Made by a program: the position numbers and the translations under genes. Shown here piece after piece: positions 44,532 to 53,295 of a DNA stretch of 64,000 bases (position 1 is the stretch's first letter; each line of letters begins with the position of its first letter). The notes below the pieces were generated by a model, which saw only the letters and a list, made by a program, of their open reading frames with translations, did no database searches and was not told the origin of the DNA. The stretch comes from UBA5072 sp041737175 (GTDB lineage: Bacteria > Bacteroidota > Bacteroidia > Bacteroidales > UBA10428), in the NCBI GenBank assembly GCA_041737175.1, contig JBGSSF010000035.1:1-64000 (forward strand), given 5' to 3'.

Positions 44532-45311
44532 TTACAAAGAAAATAAGCGAAGCACATTTTCAGTGGTTACCTGGGCCACTACATCCAAAGGTATGCTTTT
44601 TATTTGTTCCACCTTCTCTGCGATGTAAGGGATGTAACTGCTTTCGTTGCGTTTTCCCCTGTAAGGAACCGGAGTTAGGTACGGCGAATCGGTTTCCAGC
44701 ACCAGGTCATTCAGTTCGGATTTAAGCACAATATCCGGCAGGGTGGAGTTCTTATACGTCACAATCCCCCCGATACCCAGTTTAAATCCCAGGCCGGTAA
44801 CCTGACGGGCTATCTCCGGTGTACCGGTGAAAGCATGGAATATTCCGGTTAATCCCTTGTTCTTGTATCCTTCCAGAATTTCAACGATTTCAGGAAAGGA
44901 TTCCCTGGCATGTATGACTACCGGCAGGCCATACCGGAGCGACAGATCAAGCTGCCTTGAAAAGGCCAGGCACTGTTCCTTAAAATGGCTCTTGTCCCAG
45001 TACAGGTCAATGCCAATCTCGCCTATACCGACGTAGGATCCGTGTTCCAGCTCGAATTCGACCTTCTCCAGCTCATCCTGGTAATTTTCTTTCACGGATG
45101 TGGGATGCAGTCCCATCATGGGATGGCACACGCCCGGATACCGGACGACCATGGCATTCATTGGGGCAATGGAGGAACTGTCGATATTGGGAAGAAGAAT
45201 TTTTTTGACTCCCCTTTGCAAAGCGGCACCGATCACCTGATCCCGGTCAGGGTCAAATTCGGGAAGGTAAAGATGGGCATGGGTGTCGATGAAGTAAGAT
45301 GGAAGATTCAA
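44532..45311 (-). CDS. tatD: TatD-family metal-dependent DNase
   Basis: A 259-residue TIM-barrel metallohydrolase. Metal ligands are visible: FIDTHAHLY at the N-terminus, GEIGIDLYWDKSH, VVIHARESFPE, GIFHAFTG and LETDSPYLTPVPYRGKRNE. The family has 3'-5' exonuclease or D-aminoacyl-tRNA deacylase activity. The start is TTG (complement of 45309-45311): an in-frame stop lies nine codons upstream with no ATG between. It is upstream of ansA in a two-gene operon. Upstream lies the G/T-rich array at 45361-45442. Confidence 0.95.
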   Translation of the reverse strand: MNLPSYFIDTHAHLYLPEFDPDRDQVIGAALQRGVKKILLPNIDSSSIAPMNAMVVRYPGVCHPMMGLHPTSVKENYQDELEKVEFELEHGSYVGIGEIGIDLYWDKSHFKEQCLAFSRQLDLSLRYGLPVVIHARESFPEIVEILEGYKNKGLTGIFHAFTGTPEIARQVTGLGFKLGIGGIVTYKNSTLPDIVLKSELNDLVLETDSPYLTPVPYRGKRNESSYIPYIAEKVEQIKSIPLDVVAQVTTENVLRLFSL

Positions 45312-45360
45312 GATATAAGATTCAAGATTTTAGGACAAAGATAGCAGGAAAGGGGAAATG

Positions 45361-45442
45361 TTGTGATTGTTGTGATTGTTGTGATTGTTGTGGTTGTTGT
45401 GATGGTTGTGATGGTTGTGATGGTTGTGGGTTGTGGGTTGTG
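45361..45442. repeat. G/T-rich TTGTGATTG microsatellite
   Basis: An 82-bp degenerate array of TTGTGATTG, TGGTTGTGA and TTGTGGG units between dprA and tatD. It is complementary in sense to the A/C-rich array at 46601-46670 on the other side of dprA (for example ACAACCACAACAACC against GGTTGTTGTGGTTGT). Confidence 0.92.
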
Positions 45443-45461
45443 TACTTATAGTTATTCGTTA

Positions 45462-46595
45462 TTAGTTTTTAGTTGATAATTGATAGACTTTACCCGGCAA
45501 ACACTTCACCAAACCTTTGAATTCGAGATTCAAAAGAATACCTGAAATTTTACTGACAGGCATATTACCGTACAGGCTGAGTTGGTCGATGGTCAGACTG
45601 TTTTCCTTCTGAAGAAGTCCTGTAAGGGTCTGTTCTTCAGAAGTCAGTTCAACGAAAAGATCTTTCTGAACGGCATCCGTCGATTTCCCATCTTTCTGCC
45701 ATCCCATGAGGTATTCCAGATCTGCAACAGTTTCTAACAGGGCTGCCCGGTTGGTCTTGATTAGCCTGTTGCAACCCACGGAGTATTTATCGCTGATGCG
45801 CCCGGGAAAAGCAAACACATCGCGGTTGTATGAATTGGCGATGTCAGCCGTGATCAGTGCGCCGCCCTGTTCGCCTGATTCCATGACCAGGGTGGCATCG
45901 GCAAGTCCGGCAATGATCCTGTTTCGTTTCACAAAATTGGGAGACTCCGGTTTTTCATCGTGCCTGAATTCTGTGATGAGCGCTCCATTCCCGATCATCT
46001 TTCCTGCCACCTCACGATGTGCTGACGGATACAGAAAACTTAATCCGTGACCTAAAACACCCACGGTCTCCAGGTTATTCTTAAGGGCTGCTTTATGCGC
46101 GCAAATATCGATTCCGTAGGCAAGGCCACTTACGATGAGGATATCCGGATAACCGGCTGCAAGGCTTTCAACGATCTCCCGGGTATTGTTTCGACCGTAA
46201 TCGGTAGGATTACGCGTTCCCACAATGCTGATCACCTTTTTCCGGTTCAGTTCGGTTTTACCCTTCATATAAAGAAGCACCGGGGCATCTTCGCACTGCC
46301 GCAGCCGGTCGGGGTAAATCTCATCCAGGTAAAACAGCACGGTAATACCCTGTTGTGTGATGAATTCAATTTCGGAATCTGCAGCAGACAGGTTTTTATG
46401 ACTGGCAATATGATCTGCCAAACGCGAGCCAATGCCCGGGATTTTGGCCAATCGGGCCCGCTTTTCCCTGAAAACGCCTTCGGCGCTGCCACAATAGGCT
46501 ATCAAACGCCTGGTGAGAACCGGACCAATTTTAGGAATAAGGCCAATGCCGATTTTGAAGCGGATGTCTTCCGCAATGTAACTTTTTTCTGACAT
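45462..46595 (-). CDS. dprA: DNA-processing protein DprA/Smf
   Basis: A 377-residue cytoplasmic protein that loads RecA onto incoming single-stranded DNA in transformation. The N-terminal helix-hairpin-helix/SAM region (about 20-70) contains KIPGIGSRLADHI. The Rossmann domain shows ISIVGTRNPTDYGR, IVSGLAYGIDICAHKAAL, VLGHGLSFLYPSAHREV and ITEFRHDEKPESPNFVKRNR; ESGEQGGALITADIANSYNR follows. A C-terminal winged helix (about 300-377, LTSEEQTLTGLLQKEN) is retained. Full length for the family. It is flanked by complementary low-complexity arrays and no competence genes are adjacent. Confidence 0.95.
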   Translation of the reverse strand: MSEKSYIAEDIRFKIGIGLIPKIGPVLTRRLIAYCGSAEGVFREKRARLAKIPGIGSRLADHIASHKNLSAADSEIEFITQQGITVLFYLDEIYPDRLRQCEDAPVLLYMKGKTELNRKKVISIVGTRNPTDYGRNNTREIVESLAAGYPDILIVSGLAYGIDICAHKAALKNNLETVGVLGHGLSFLYPSAHREVAGKMIGNGALITEFRHDEKPESPNFVKRNRIIAGLADATLVMESGEQGGALITADIANSYNRDVFAFPGRISDKYSVGCNRLIKTNRAALLETVADLEYLMGWQKDGKSTDAVQKDLFVELTSEEQTLTGLLQKENSLTIDQLSLYGNMPVSKISGILLNLEFKGLVKCLPGKVYQLSTKN

Positions 46596-46600
46596 CCAAT

Positions 46601-46670
46601 AACTAACTTATAACTTACAACCTACAACCTACAACTTACAACCTACAACAACCACAACAACCACAACCTA
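46601..46670. repeat. A/C-rich ACAACCTACAACC microsatellite
   Basis: A 70-bp degenerate array of ACAACCTACAACC and ACAACCACAACAACC units just upstream of dprA, ending inside the last codon region of the neighbouring gene. It is inverted relative to the array downstream of dprA, so a dprA transcript could pair its 5' and 3' ends. Confidence 0.9.
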
Positions 46671-47153
46671 CTTCTCACCCTTCCTCTTCCACTCCCCCAG
46701 CGCATGCAATAGCATATCCCGCTCGTGTGCGGTAAGTGCCGTTATGGAAACGGGCGGATACTTGGCAATGCCCATGCCGGTTCGCCTTAAAAGAGTGATA
46801 CTTTCCCGGTATCTCATGAAAAAGGATTTTATGTCATAACCGGCAAAATCTTTTTTCGGGATTTCGATGGAATTCTTTTTTGAAGTGAAGATATTGGGAG
46901 AGAAGAAGCGCAATACTATTTTATCGGATTCATCGTTGTAATAGATGTAATGGTAATTTCTGAAGGAGTTGTAGATGTTCAGAATCACATAGGCTATACC
47001 AACAAAGAGAGCCAGAAGGCTGTTTTTTATGCCCTTGAAGATATCACCGACCGGCAGCATCAGGAGTGCAATAATAACTAACGCCACAATGATTATGGTG
47101 ATGAAACTGCTCAGGTTCTTACGGATTATGGTTCTTTTTATATCGATGATCAT
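46668..47153 (-). CDS. Membrane protein with PH-like C-terminal domain
   Basis: Start placed at ATG 47153 (MIIDIKRTIIRKN); an upstream TTG at 47162 is less likely. The 161-residue product has two predicted membrane helices (about 15-35, ITIIVALVIIALLML, and 44-62, LLALFVGIAYVILNIY) and a soluble C-terminal region (YYNDESDKIVLRFFSPNIF, IEIPKKDFAGYDIKSFF) whose strand pattern resembles bacterial PH-like domains. Function is unknown. It is directed leftward toward dprA, 72 bp away, and divergent from the outer-membrane protein gene. Confidence 0.7.
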   Translation of the reverse strand: MIIDIKRTIIRKNLSSFITIIIVALVIIALLMLPVGDIFKGIKNSLLALFVGIAYVILNIYNSFRNYHYIYYNDESDKIVLRFFSPNIFTSKKNSIEIPKKDFAGYDIKSFFMRYRESITLLRRTGMGIAKYPPVSITALTAHERDMLLHALGEWKRKGEK

Positions 47154-47291
47154 GACAGGCAAAGCTTGATCAAAGTTAAAATTTAATTAAGAATGCACAA
47201 ACATAATATGCGATGAAACAGAAAATCAGAACAATCGTATATTAAAGTAATTTGATTTGCTGCAATAAATTTCGCTAATAAACCATCCACC

Positions 47292-47918
47292 ATGAAACGA
47301 ATCGCAGTTATCGCATTAATGCTGGTCTTTGTTTTAGGGCAGTCAGGTAAGGCCCAGGACAAGGAATTCAGGTTCACCCTGAAAACCAATCCGTTGGCCG
47401 CAATGGGCGGCCCTATCTGGGTTCTATTTATTCCCGTTACCGGGGAATACAAGGTCATGTTTGAGGCCAGAACCACGAAACATCAGTCCATTGAAACCGG
47501 GCTAAGTTTTCTGGGACCCAGCCTCTTCCTGAACCTGGATGAACTATCGGAAGGGGATACCATCGACGGGGTGAATACACACGGCTTCAGAGCGCAGGTG
47601 ATGTATAAGTTCTTCCTTACCAGGGATCAGCTGGCACCGGAAGGATTTTATGTGGGACCTCATATTTCTTATGCGAAAGCGCGGATCGCAAACAGGGACA
47701 ATTCTGATGATGAATTCACCGCTGCAAAACTGAACGCCAATGTATTATTCGGGTACCAGTTAATTACGCCGGGCGGATTCACGCTTAACGTGTATACCGG
47801 ACTGGGATTCAAGTTACGTGATTATGACCTTCCGGAAGATTCTTCCTTTGATTTCGACTACGGCAACAGGGTAACACCCAATGTGGCGTTTGGATTCACG
47901 TTTGGATTTGCATTCTGA
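47292..47918 (+). CDS. Outer-membrane beta-barrel protein, DUF3575-like
   Basis: A 208-residue protein with a signal peptide (IAVIALMLVFVLGQSGKAQ). The mature part alternates hydrophobic and polar residues and has strand pairs such as FTLKTNPLAAMGGPIWVLF, HQSIETGLSFLGPSL, GFRAQVMYKFFLT and FYVGPHISYAKARI, and ends in FGFTFGFAF, a typical barrel-terminating Phe. It resembles DUF3575-type small outer-membrane proteins of Bacteroidetes. Function is unknown. It is followed by a cluster of CTTCAAAGACCGCTTGAA repeats. Confidence 0.75.
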   Translation: MKRIAVIALMLVFVLGQSGKAQDKEFRFTLKTNPLAAMGGPIWVLFIPVTGEYKVMFEARTTKHQSIETGLSFLGPSLFLNLDELSEGDTIDGVNTHGFRAQVMYKFFLTRDQLAPEGFYVGPHISYAKARIANRDNSDDEFTAAKLNANVLFGYQLITPGGFTLNVYTGLGFKLRDYDLPEDSSFDFDYGNRVTPNVAFGFTFGFAF

Positions 47919-47930
47919 TCAGGTCTTTTT

Positions 47931-48011
47931 GACCCTTCAAGGGTCTTAGGACCGCTTGAAGGAATCTTCAAAGACCGCTTGAAAAATCTTCAAAGACCGA
48001 TTGAAGGGATT
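47931..48011. repeat. Dispersed CCCTTCAAGGG repeat, copy 2, expanded
   Basis: GACCCTTCAAGGGTCTTAGGACCGCTTGAAGG repeats the element at 35549, followed by two more degenerate units of TCTTCAAAGACCGCTTGAA and ending ATTGAAGGGATT. It lies just after the outer-membrane protein gene and probably forms a terminator-like hairpin. Confidence 0.85.
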
Positions 48012-48031
48012 TCCAAAGAATACTCTGCAAA

Positions 48032-48063
48032 TTTGAGTAGTTGGTATAGTTTTCGTATTTTTA
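48032..48063 (+). promoter_or_regulatory. Candidate promoter of the DUF1080 gene
   Basis: TTTG at 48032-48035, a 20-bp spacer, then TATTTTTA at 48056-48063, close to the Bacteroidetes -33/-7 pattern, 20 bp before the start codon. Confidence 0.35.
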
Positions 48064-48083
48064 GGTAATAAAATACACCGAAT

Positions 48084-48869
48084 ATGAGAACTGTATGGAT
48101 TGCCCTTACCTGCATGCTCATCTGGTCATGCGGCTCCCCGAAGGAATTGGCCGAGACAAATTGGATCCGGCTGTTCAACGGTACGGATCTGACCGGCTGG
48201 GATCTGAAGATCACCGGATACCCGTTAAATGAAAATTACAAAGGAATTTTCAGTGTTGAGGACAGTATTCTGAAAGTTTCCTACAATAATCTGGACAGCT
48301 TCAGGGGGGAGTTTGGTCATATTTTTTACAAACAGCCTTTCTCGCATTACCGTTTGCGTATTGAATACAGGTTTGTTGGTGAGCAACGGCCGGGCGGACC
48401 CGGTTGGGCCATACGCAACAGCGGTGTGATGCTGCATTCGCAATCTGCCGAAAGCATGACGCTTGAACAGGATTTCCCCGTCAGCATTGAAGCGCAATTC
48501 CTGGGAGGCCTGGGTGAAGGGGAGAGATCAACGTTAAATGTTTGTACTCCGGGCACGGATATTGATTTTAACGGACAAATGGTAGAGGGTCATTGCACGA
48601 ATTCCAGCTCCAAAACCTATCATGGAGATCAATGGGTCACTGCTGAAATAACTGTTCTCGGAGACAGCATTATCCAACATGTGATTGGGGGTGATACGGT
48701 TCTTACCTATACCCATCCGCGGATCGGACCGGAAATGAAACCTGAGGGGTTCAGCATTCCTGACGGGACACCCTTAAAGGATGGTTATATTGCGCTTCAG
48801 GCTGAAAGCCATAATGTGGAATTCCGGAAGGTTGAGTTACTGGATCTGTCGCTTTCTTTCAAAAAATAA
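48084..48869 (+). CDS. DUF1080 (3-keto-glycoside hydrolase/lectin-like) lipoprotein
   Basis: A 261-residue lipoprotein (TCMLIWSC, Cys16) consisting of a single concanavalin-like DUF1080 domain: WIRLFNGTDLTGWDLKI, HYRLRIEYRFVGEQ, RNSGVMLHSQS, SIEAQFLGG, and a final GYIALQAESHNVEFRKVELLDL. Members of this family bind or cleave glycosides, some acting on 3-keto sugars. The H and D/E residues usually involved lie in SGVMLH and IEAQF. Its last 33 bp overlap the 3' end of tadA on the other strand. The substrate is unknown. Confidence 0.85.
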   Translation: MRTVWIALTCMLIWSCGSPKELAETNWIRLFNGTDLTGWDLKITGYPLNENYKGIFSVEDSILKVSYNNLDSFRGEFGHIFYKQPFSHYRLRIEYRFVGEQRPGGPGWAIRNSGVMLHSQSAESMTLEQDFPVSIEAQFLGGLGEGERSTLNVCTPGTDIDFNGQMVEGHCTNSSSKTYHGDQWVTAEITVLGDSIIQHVIGGDTVLTYTHPRIGPEMKPEGFSIPDGTPLKDGYIALQAESHNVEFRKVELLDLSLSFKK

Positions 48870-49286
48870 TTTTAACAGCCTGCTGCATTCCTCCTTCATG
48901 ATCCCTCCCTGCACAACAGTTTTGGGGTGAAGCAGGTTTTGCCTGATGAGGGTATAACCCCTTTTTTCATCACCGGCGCCATAGACTATTTTGGCCAGTT
49001 GGGTCCAGAATGAAGCCCCTGCGCACATCACGCAGGGTTCAAGGGTGACATACAGGGTACAATCATTGAGGTACTTTCCGCCAATGGTATTGGTGGCTGC
49101 GGTAAAAGCCTGCATTTCGGCATGCGCTGTAGGATCGTTCAATGTTTCAGTGAGATTGTGTGCCCGGGCAATGATGCGGTTGTTCCAGACAATGACTGCC
49201 CCCACGGGTACCTCATCCTTCTCAAAGGCCCTTTGCGCTTCTTTCAGCGCTTCTTTCATGAAATACTCGTCTGTATATAGTTCCAT
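48837..49286 (-). CDS. tadA: tRNA adenosine(34) deaminase
   Basis: Start placed at ATG 49286 (MELYTDEYFMKEALKEA); a TTG six bases upstream is also possible. The 149-residue zinc deaminase converts A34 to inosine in tRNA-Arg(ACG). The catalytic motifs are TAHAEMQAF (His and Glu) and LEPCVMCAGA (two zinc Cys). The C-terminus (LLKLFFERKRQIQ) matches TadA. The gene is divergent from aspS with 56 bp between start codons and convergent with the DUF1080 gene. Other CDA-fold nucleoside deaminases are possible but less likely. Confidence 0.9.
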   Translation of the reverse strand: MELYTDEYFMKEALKEAQRAFEKDEVPVGAVIVWNNRIIARAHNLTETLNDPTAHAEMQAFTAATNTIGGKYLNDCTLYVTLEPCVMCAGASFWTQLAKIVYGAGDEKRGYTLIRQNLLHPKTVVQGGIMKEECSRLLKLFFERKRQIQ

Positions 49287-49342
49287 AGACAAATATTGTG
49301 ATTAAATTCCTATTTTCGCAACCGTATCAACCTATTAATTCC

Positions 49343-51094
49343 ATGTACAGAACACATACCTGCGGAGAATTGCGCCTGAGCGACAAGCAAAAGAAAGTTA
49401 CATTGAGTGGCTGGATCCAGCGTTCGCGGGATCTGGGCGGAATGACTTTCGTTGATCTCCGTGACAGATACGGCTTAACCCAGCTGGTTTTTAACATGGA
49501 TACCGATGCCTCATTGTGCCAGGAAGTCCGAAAACTGGGAAGAGAATGCGTCATCCAGGCTGAAGGGATGGTAGCAGAGCGGAGCAATAAGAATCCCAAA
49601 ATGCCAACAGGCGACATTGAGATCCAGGTTAAACGTTTCAGCATTCTGAATTCATCTGTCACACCGCCGTTCACCATCGAGGATGAGTCTGACGGCGGAG
49701 ACGAGTTGAGAATGAAATACCGTTACCTCGATTTGCGCAGAAATCCTTTGAAGAACAATTTACTCCTCAGGCACCAGATGGCTTACGAAACCCGTTCCTA
49801 CTTGAACAGTCAGGAATTCATTGAGGTGGAGACGCCGGTGCTGATAAAAAGCACTCCGGAAGGAGCCCGGGACTTTGTAGTCCCTTCGAGGGTAAATGCC
49901 GGTCAGTTTTATGCACTACCGCAGTCGCCGCAGACTTTCAAGCAATTGCTTATGGTGGCAGGATATGACCGGTATATGCAGATTGTCAAATGTTTCAGGG
50001 ATGAGGACCTACGGGCCGACCGGCAACCTGAGTTCACCCAGATCGATTGCGAAATGGCATTCGTGCACCAGGAAGATATCCTGGTCATGTTCGAAGGCAT
50101 GGTAAAACATCTTTTCAAGGCCATCAAGGGCATTGAATTCAGTTCCGCATTTCCCAGGTTAACTTATGCAAAGGCTCTGGAGAAGTACGGGAATGACAAG
50201 CCTGACCTGCGTTTTGGGATGGAATTCGTTGACCTTACAGGAAGTGCCAAAGGGAAGGGATTTTCAGTGCTGGACATTGCAGCATACATCGGGGCTATCG
50301 TAGCTCCCGGATGCGCAGAGTATACGCGAAAACAAATCGACGAACTCACGGATTTCGTGAAGAAGCCACAGGTCGGAGGAAAGGGGTTGATTTATATCCG
50401 GATGGGGACTGACGGTTCGGTTAAATCATCGATGGATAAGTTTTACACCCCGGAAGACCTGTTGGCAATAGCAGCAGTGGCAGGGGCAACGGCAGGTGAC
50501 CTGGTGTTTGTCATGGCAGGGGACAAGATTCCCACGCTGAAAGCCATGAGTGAATTGCGGCTTGAAATGGGCAACCGTTTGGGCCTTCGAAAAAAGAATG
50601 TGTTCAGGCCCCTGTGGGTTGTTGATTTCCCCTTGTTCGAATGGGACGAGGAAACGAAGCGATTTTATGCGATGCATCATCCGTTTACCTCACCGAAACC
50701 CGAGGATGTGCAATATATTGAATCCGATCCTGCACGCATCCGGGCCAATGCTTATGATTGTGTGATCAACGGCGCGGAAGTCGGGGGTGGTTCCATTCGG
50801 ATTTTCGAAGAACAGTTGCAAAAGAAAATGTTTAAAACGCTTGGTTTTACCGATGAAGAAGCTAAACGCCAGTTTGGATTCCTGATGGATGCCTTCCGCT
50901 ATGGCGCACCTCCGCATGGTGGCATAGCTTTTGGTCTCGACAGGCTCGTATCCATCTTTGCCGGTGAAGATTCCATCCGCGATGTGATTGCCTTTCCGAA
51001 GAACAACGCCGGACGTGATGTGATGGCGGATTGTCCGGCTGAGATTTCAGAAGAACAGTTGAAAGAGTTGTCGATTAAAGTGGTGAAACTATAA
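49343..51094 (+). CDS. aspS: Aspartyl-tRNA synthetase
   Basis: Start placed at ATG 49343 (MYRTHTCGELRLSDKQ); the 45 bp of open frame upstream carry a TATTTTCG promoter-like box at 49311. The 583-residue class II enzyme has the OB-fold anticodon domain, motif 2 (CFRDEDLRADRQPEFTQID), the bacterial GAD insertion and motif 3 (GGIAFGLDRLVSIFAGEDSI). It charges tRNA-Asp, and tRNA-Asn where AsnRS is missing. Its stop codon overlaps the convergent metallophosphatase gene by 20 bp. Confidence 0.97.
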   Translation: MYRTHTCGELRLSDKQKKVTLSGWIQRSRDLGGMTFVDLRDRYGLTQLVFNMDTDASLCQEVRKLGRECVIQAEGMVAERSNKNPKMPTGDIEIQVKRFSILNSSVTPPFTIEDESDGGDELRMKYRYLDLRRNPLKNNLLLRHQMAYETRSYLNSQEFIEVETPVLIKSTPEGARDFVVPSRVNAGQFYALPQSPQTFKQLLMVAGYDRYMQIVKCFRDEDLRADRQPEFTQIDCEMAFVHQEDILVMFEGMVKHLFKAIKGIEFSSAFPRLTYAKALEKYGNDKPDLRFGMEFVDLTGSAKGKGFSVLDIAAYIGAIVAPGCAEYTRKQIDELTDFVKKPQVGGKGLIYIRMGTDGSVKSSMDKFYTPEDLLAIAAVAGATAGDLVFVMAGDKIPTLKAMSELRLEMGNRLGLRKKNVFRPLWVVDFPLFEWDEETKRFYAMHHPFTSPKPEDVQYIESDPARIRANAYDCVINGAEVGGGSIRIFEEQLQKKMFKTLGFTDEEAKRQFGFLMDAFRYGAPPHGGIAFGLDRLVSIFAGEDSIRDVIAFPKNNAGRDVMADCPAEISEEQLKELSIKVVKL

Positions 51095-53021
51095 TTTTCC
51101 CCACGATATCCTTTTGCGAAGGCCTCAATATCCTGATAAGGTAAATCCCTGCGGGGATTCCTGTTTTTAGCTTTACCTCAATAATTCCCGCCTGGTGATT
51201 CACAGAATACTGATCGATTATTTTCAGCATCCTCCCGTTCAGATCCGTTATGATCAGAGCCAAGGATTTATCCGCCACGGGATCATCCAGGCGAATAAAC
51301 AGGTTACCGGACACGGGATTCGGATATAGTGCAGGTACATTCCCGGCCTGCAAGCCGGAAGTCCCCAGCCGGCTTGCCGTTTGAAAAGGATTATCCCAGG
51401 TAAGTACCCTGTCGGGATTTAAACCATATCCTCTGAACACCAGTTTTCCGGTATGCACTTCGAGCACGGAAAAAGAATTGAATTCCTGGGTAAGAAGCAT
51501 GCCTGCCTGGTCGATGTAATGGATCCCGTTCCTGAATCCGTAGTTGCCATAATGGTAATGCCCGTTAATGTATGCTACCACATGGGGATACTCCTCAATC
51601 AATGCCATGATCTCTTCATTGTTCCATAAGTTCAGGTAAATCGTATCGGGATAAAGCGGAAAATGGCAAAAAAGGATGACATGCTGTTTTGCATTGTACG
51701 CTGAAAGCAGCTGGTCTCTGATCCATTTTCTTTGATCTCTCCCGATCCCACCGTTCGATTCACGATTATTGACCTTGTCCTGTACCTCCTGGAAAAGGCT
51801 GTCGCCCTCCCCGGCAAGGTCCGGATGGAGGTAGCGCGTATAGGCGGCAAGTTCAGTCCCGTCGAGCATCAGGAATCGCCAGTTCTTATAATTGAATCCG
51901 TAGTAATAATCGGGCATGCCATTGCGCTGTAAAATCGATGACATCATTGAATCAGGAATTTCTTCAAATTCATGATTGCCAAGAACATTGTGCCACGGCA
52001 TCCTGAGATCCTGGTAAAACTGGTAAACGGAATCATAGTTAGCATAATTCCGGTCAATCATATCACCCAGGTTCATGACAAAATCAACCTGGAATTTATT
52101 CATGGAATCGATCGCCACAGGAAGTTTATGGAGTGCACTCCGGAATATTTTTGCGCCGTCGGGATCACAATCGCAGTATTGCGGATCGGCTATGAGTCCA
52201 ATGCTGAACAGAAATGTATCTTCGTTTGCGGGCTGCAATTCGGCATCGAAGGGAGCGTTTTCAGCCCAGCTTCCCCCTGATCCCGACCAGTTCAGATGGG
52301 GAATCGCCCCGGAGCAGGATATCATGGTACCGGTTCCCTCATTAAAACCTGCACGGATTATCAAACCTGTTTCACTGGCAGGTATTTCCCTGTTCATGTT
52401 TTCAACGATCTGCTGCTGTGTTCTGGCATAATTCCAGATCCTCAACTCATCCAGCTTTCCGGCAAACTCACCGTCAAACTGACCCGGGGAACCCGCCATA
52501 CCTCCTATAACCAATGCACTGGTATCCTCAAAAGAGGGTAGGGCGCCTATTTCCATTTCAGTTTCAGGTTTACCGTCGAGAAATATTCTGAGTGTTTTTT
52601 TATCATAGGTGGCTGATACATGATACCACCGGTTGTTTTCCAGCGGATGATAACCGGCAACAGGGTGATTCCGGTATGGATTGACAGCTGACCCGGATGA
52701 TTCAAAGTCAAAGACCAATATGCCATCCTCCTGGCGTAATCCCAGAAAGTAATTCAAACCGGATTCACGTGACAGATTCTCCACCCCTTTGCTGATGATT
52801 GGAATTGCCTCTACGCCACCCCGTCCGGTGTGCACGCTTATTCCTTCCCCGTTTCGCATCAGCCAGCATTCCAGGGTGAATTCCTGCAGGGAAAGCTCTC
52901 CCTGGTAAGGAGATGAAAGGTAGATCTCCCCGTCCCTGAAATGAATGGAGGTCTGGGAATGTATACCGGTAAATAAACAGGTGCTGATGAATGCGAGGAG
53001 GATTCTTTTTGAGATATCCAT
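51075..53021 (-). CDS. T9SS-secreted metallophosphatase with LamG domain
   Basis: Start placed at ATG 53021 (MDISKRILLAFISTCLF), which gives a signal peptide; the open frame upstream covers an intergenic inverted repeat. The 648-residue protein has an N-terminal LamG/concanavalin-like domain (about 25-215), a calcineurin-type metallophosphoesterase domain (about 245-510) with IADPQYCDCD, NLGDMIDRN, GNHEFEE, LFCHFPLYP and NGHYHYGNYG, and a type IX sorting domain at the end (ALYPNPVSGNLFIRL to IIVSPL). Surface phosphatase or nucleotidase activity is expected. The 3' end overlaps aspS by 20 bp. Confidence 0.9.
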   Translation of the reverse strand: MDISKRILLAFISTCLFTGIHSQTSIHFRDGEIYLSSPYQGELSLQEFTLECWLMRNGEGISVHTGRGGVEAIPIISKGVENLSRESGLNYFLGLRQEDGILVFDFESSGSAVNPYRNHPVAGYHPLENNRWYHVSATYDKKTLRIFLDGKPETEMEIGALPSFEDTSALVIGGMAGSPGQFDGEFAGKLDELRIWNYARTQQQIVENMNREIPASETGLIIRAGFNEGTGTMISCSGAIPHLNWSGSGGSWAENAPFDAELQPANEDTFLFSIGLIADPQYCDCDPDGAKIFRSALHKLPVAIDSMNKFQVDFVMNLGDMIDRNYANYDSVYQFYQDLRMPWHNVLGNHEFEEIPDSMMSSILQRNGMPDYYYGFNYKNWRFLMLDGTELAAYTRYLHPDLAGEGDSLFQEVQDKVNNRESNGGIGRDQRKWIRDQLLSAYNAKQHVILFCHFPLYPDTIYLNLWNNEEIMALIEEYPHVVAYINGHYHYGNYGFRNGIHYIDQAGMLLTQEFNSFSVLEVHTGKLVFRGYGLNPDRVLTWDNPFQTASRLGTSGLQAGNVPALYPNPVSGNLFIRLDDPVADKSLALIITDLNGRMLKIIDQYSVNHQAGIIEVKLKTGIPAGIYLIRILRPSQKDIVGKIIVSPL

Positions 53022-53094
53022 GGGATCGATAGTTGGTAAACGAATATAATGATAAATAGGGATTATTCCAAGAATTGCCCGAGTGCAGTATGGG

Positions 53095-53136
53095 CTTCGA
53101 CTACGCCTGCCGGCAGGCAGGCAGGTGTAGTCGAAG
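53095..53136. repeat. Inverted repeat with CCTGCCGGCAGG core
   Basis: CTTCGACTAC (53095-53104) pairs with GTAGTCGAAG (53127-53136) around a CCTGCCGGCAGGCAGGCAGG centre. Elements of this type are common mobile palindromes in Bacteroidetes genomes. It lies in the 274-bp gap 53022-53295. Confidence 0.85.
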
Positions 53137-53233
53137 GGATCGTCCGTTACCGTACACATGTTGTATCGAAATAATACAGGACTTATAAATCCTAAATATC
53201 ATTTAAAACACAGATATATAGACAGATATAGAG

Positions 53234-53262
53234 TTTGGCATGGTTCATGTTTTCTATGTTTA
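53234..53262 (+). promoter_or_regulatory. Candidate promoter of small repeat-protein gene
   Basis: TTTG at 53234-53237, 17-bp spacer, TATGTTTA at 53255-53262; good match to the Bacteroidetes pattern, 33 bp before the start codon at 53296. Confidence 0.4.
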
Positions 53263-53295
53263 AACAAGACAACTAAAAAACCAACATAAGCAACC

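Noticed and set aside
45361..45442. Coding repeat in the TTGTGATTG array
   Set aside because: The unit lengths vary and no open frame with a start runs through it.
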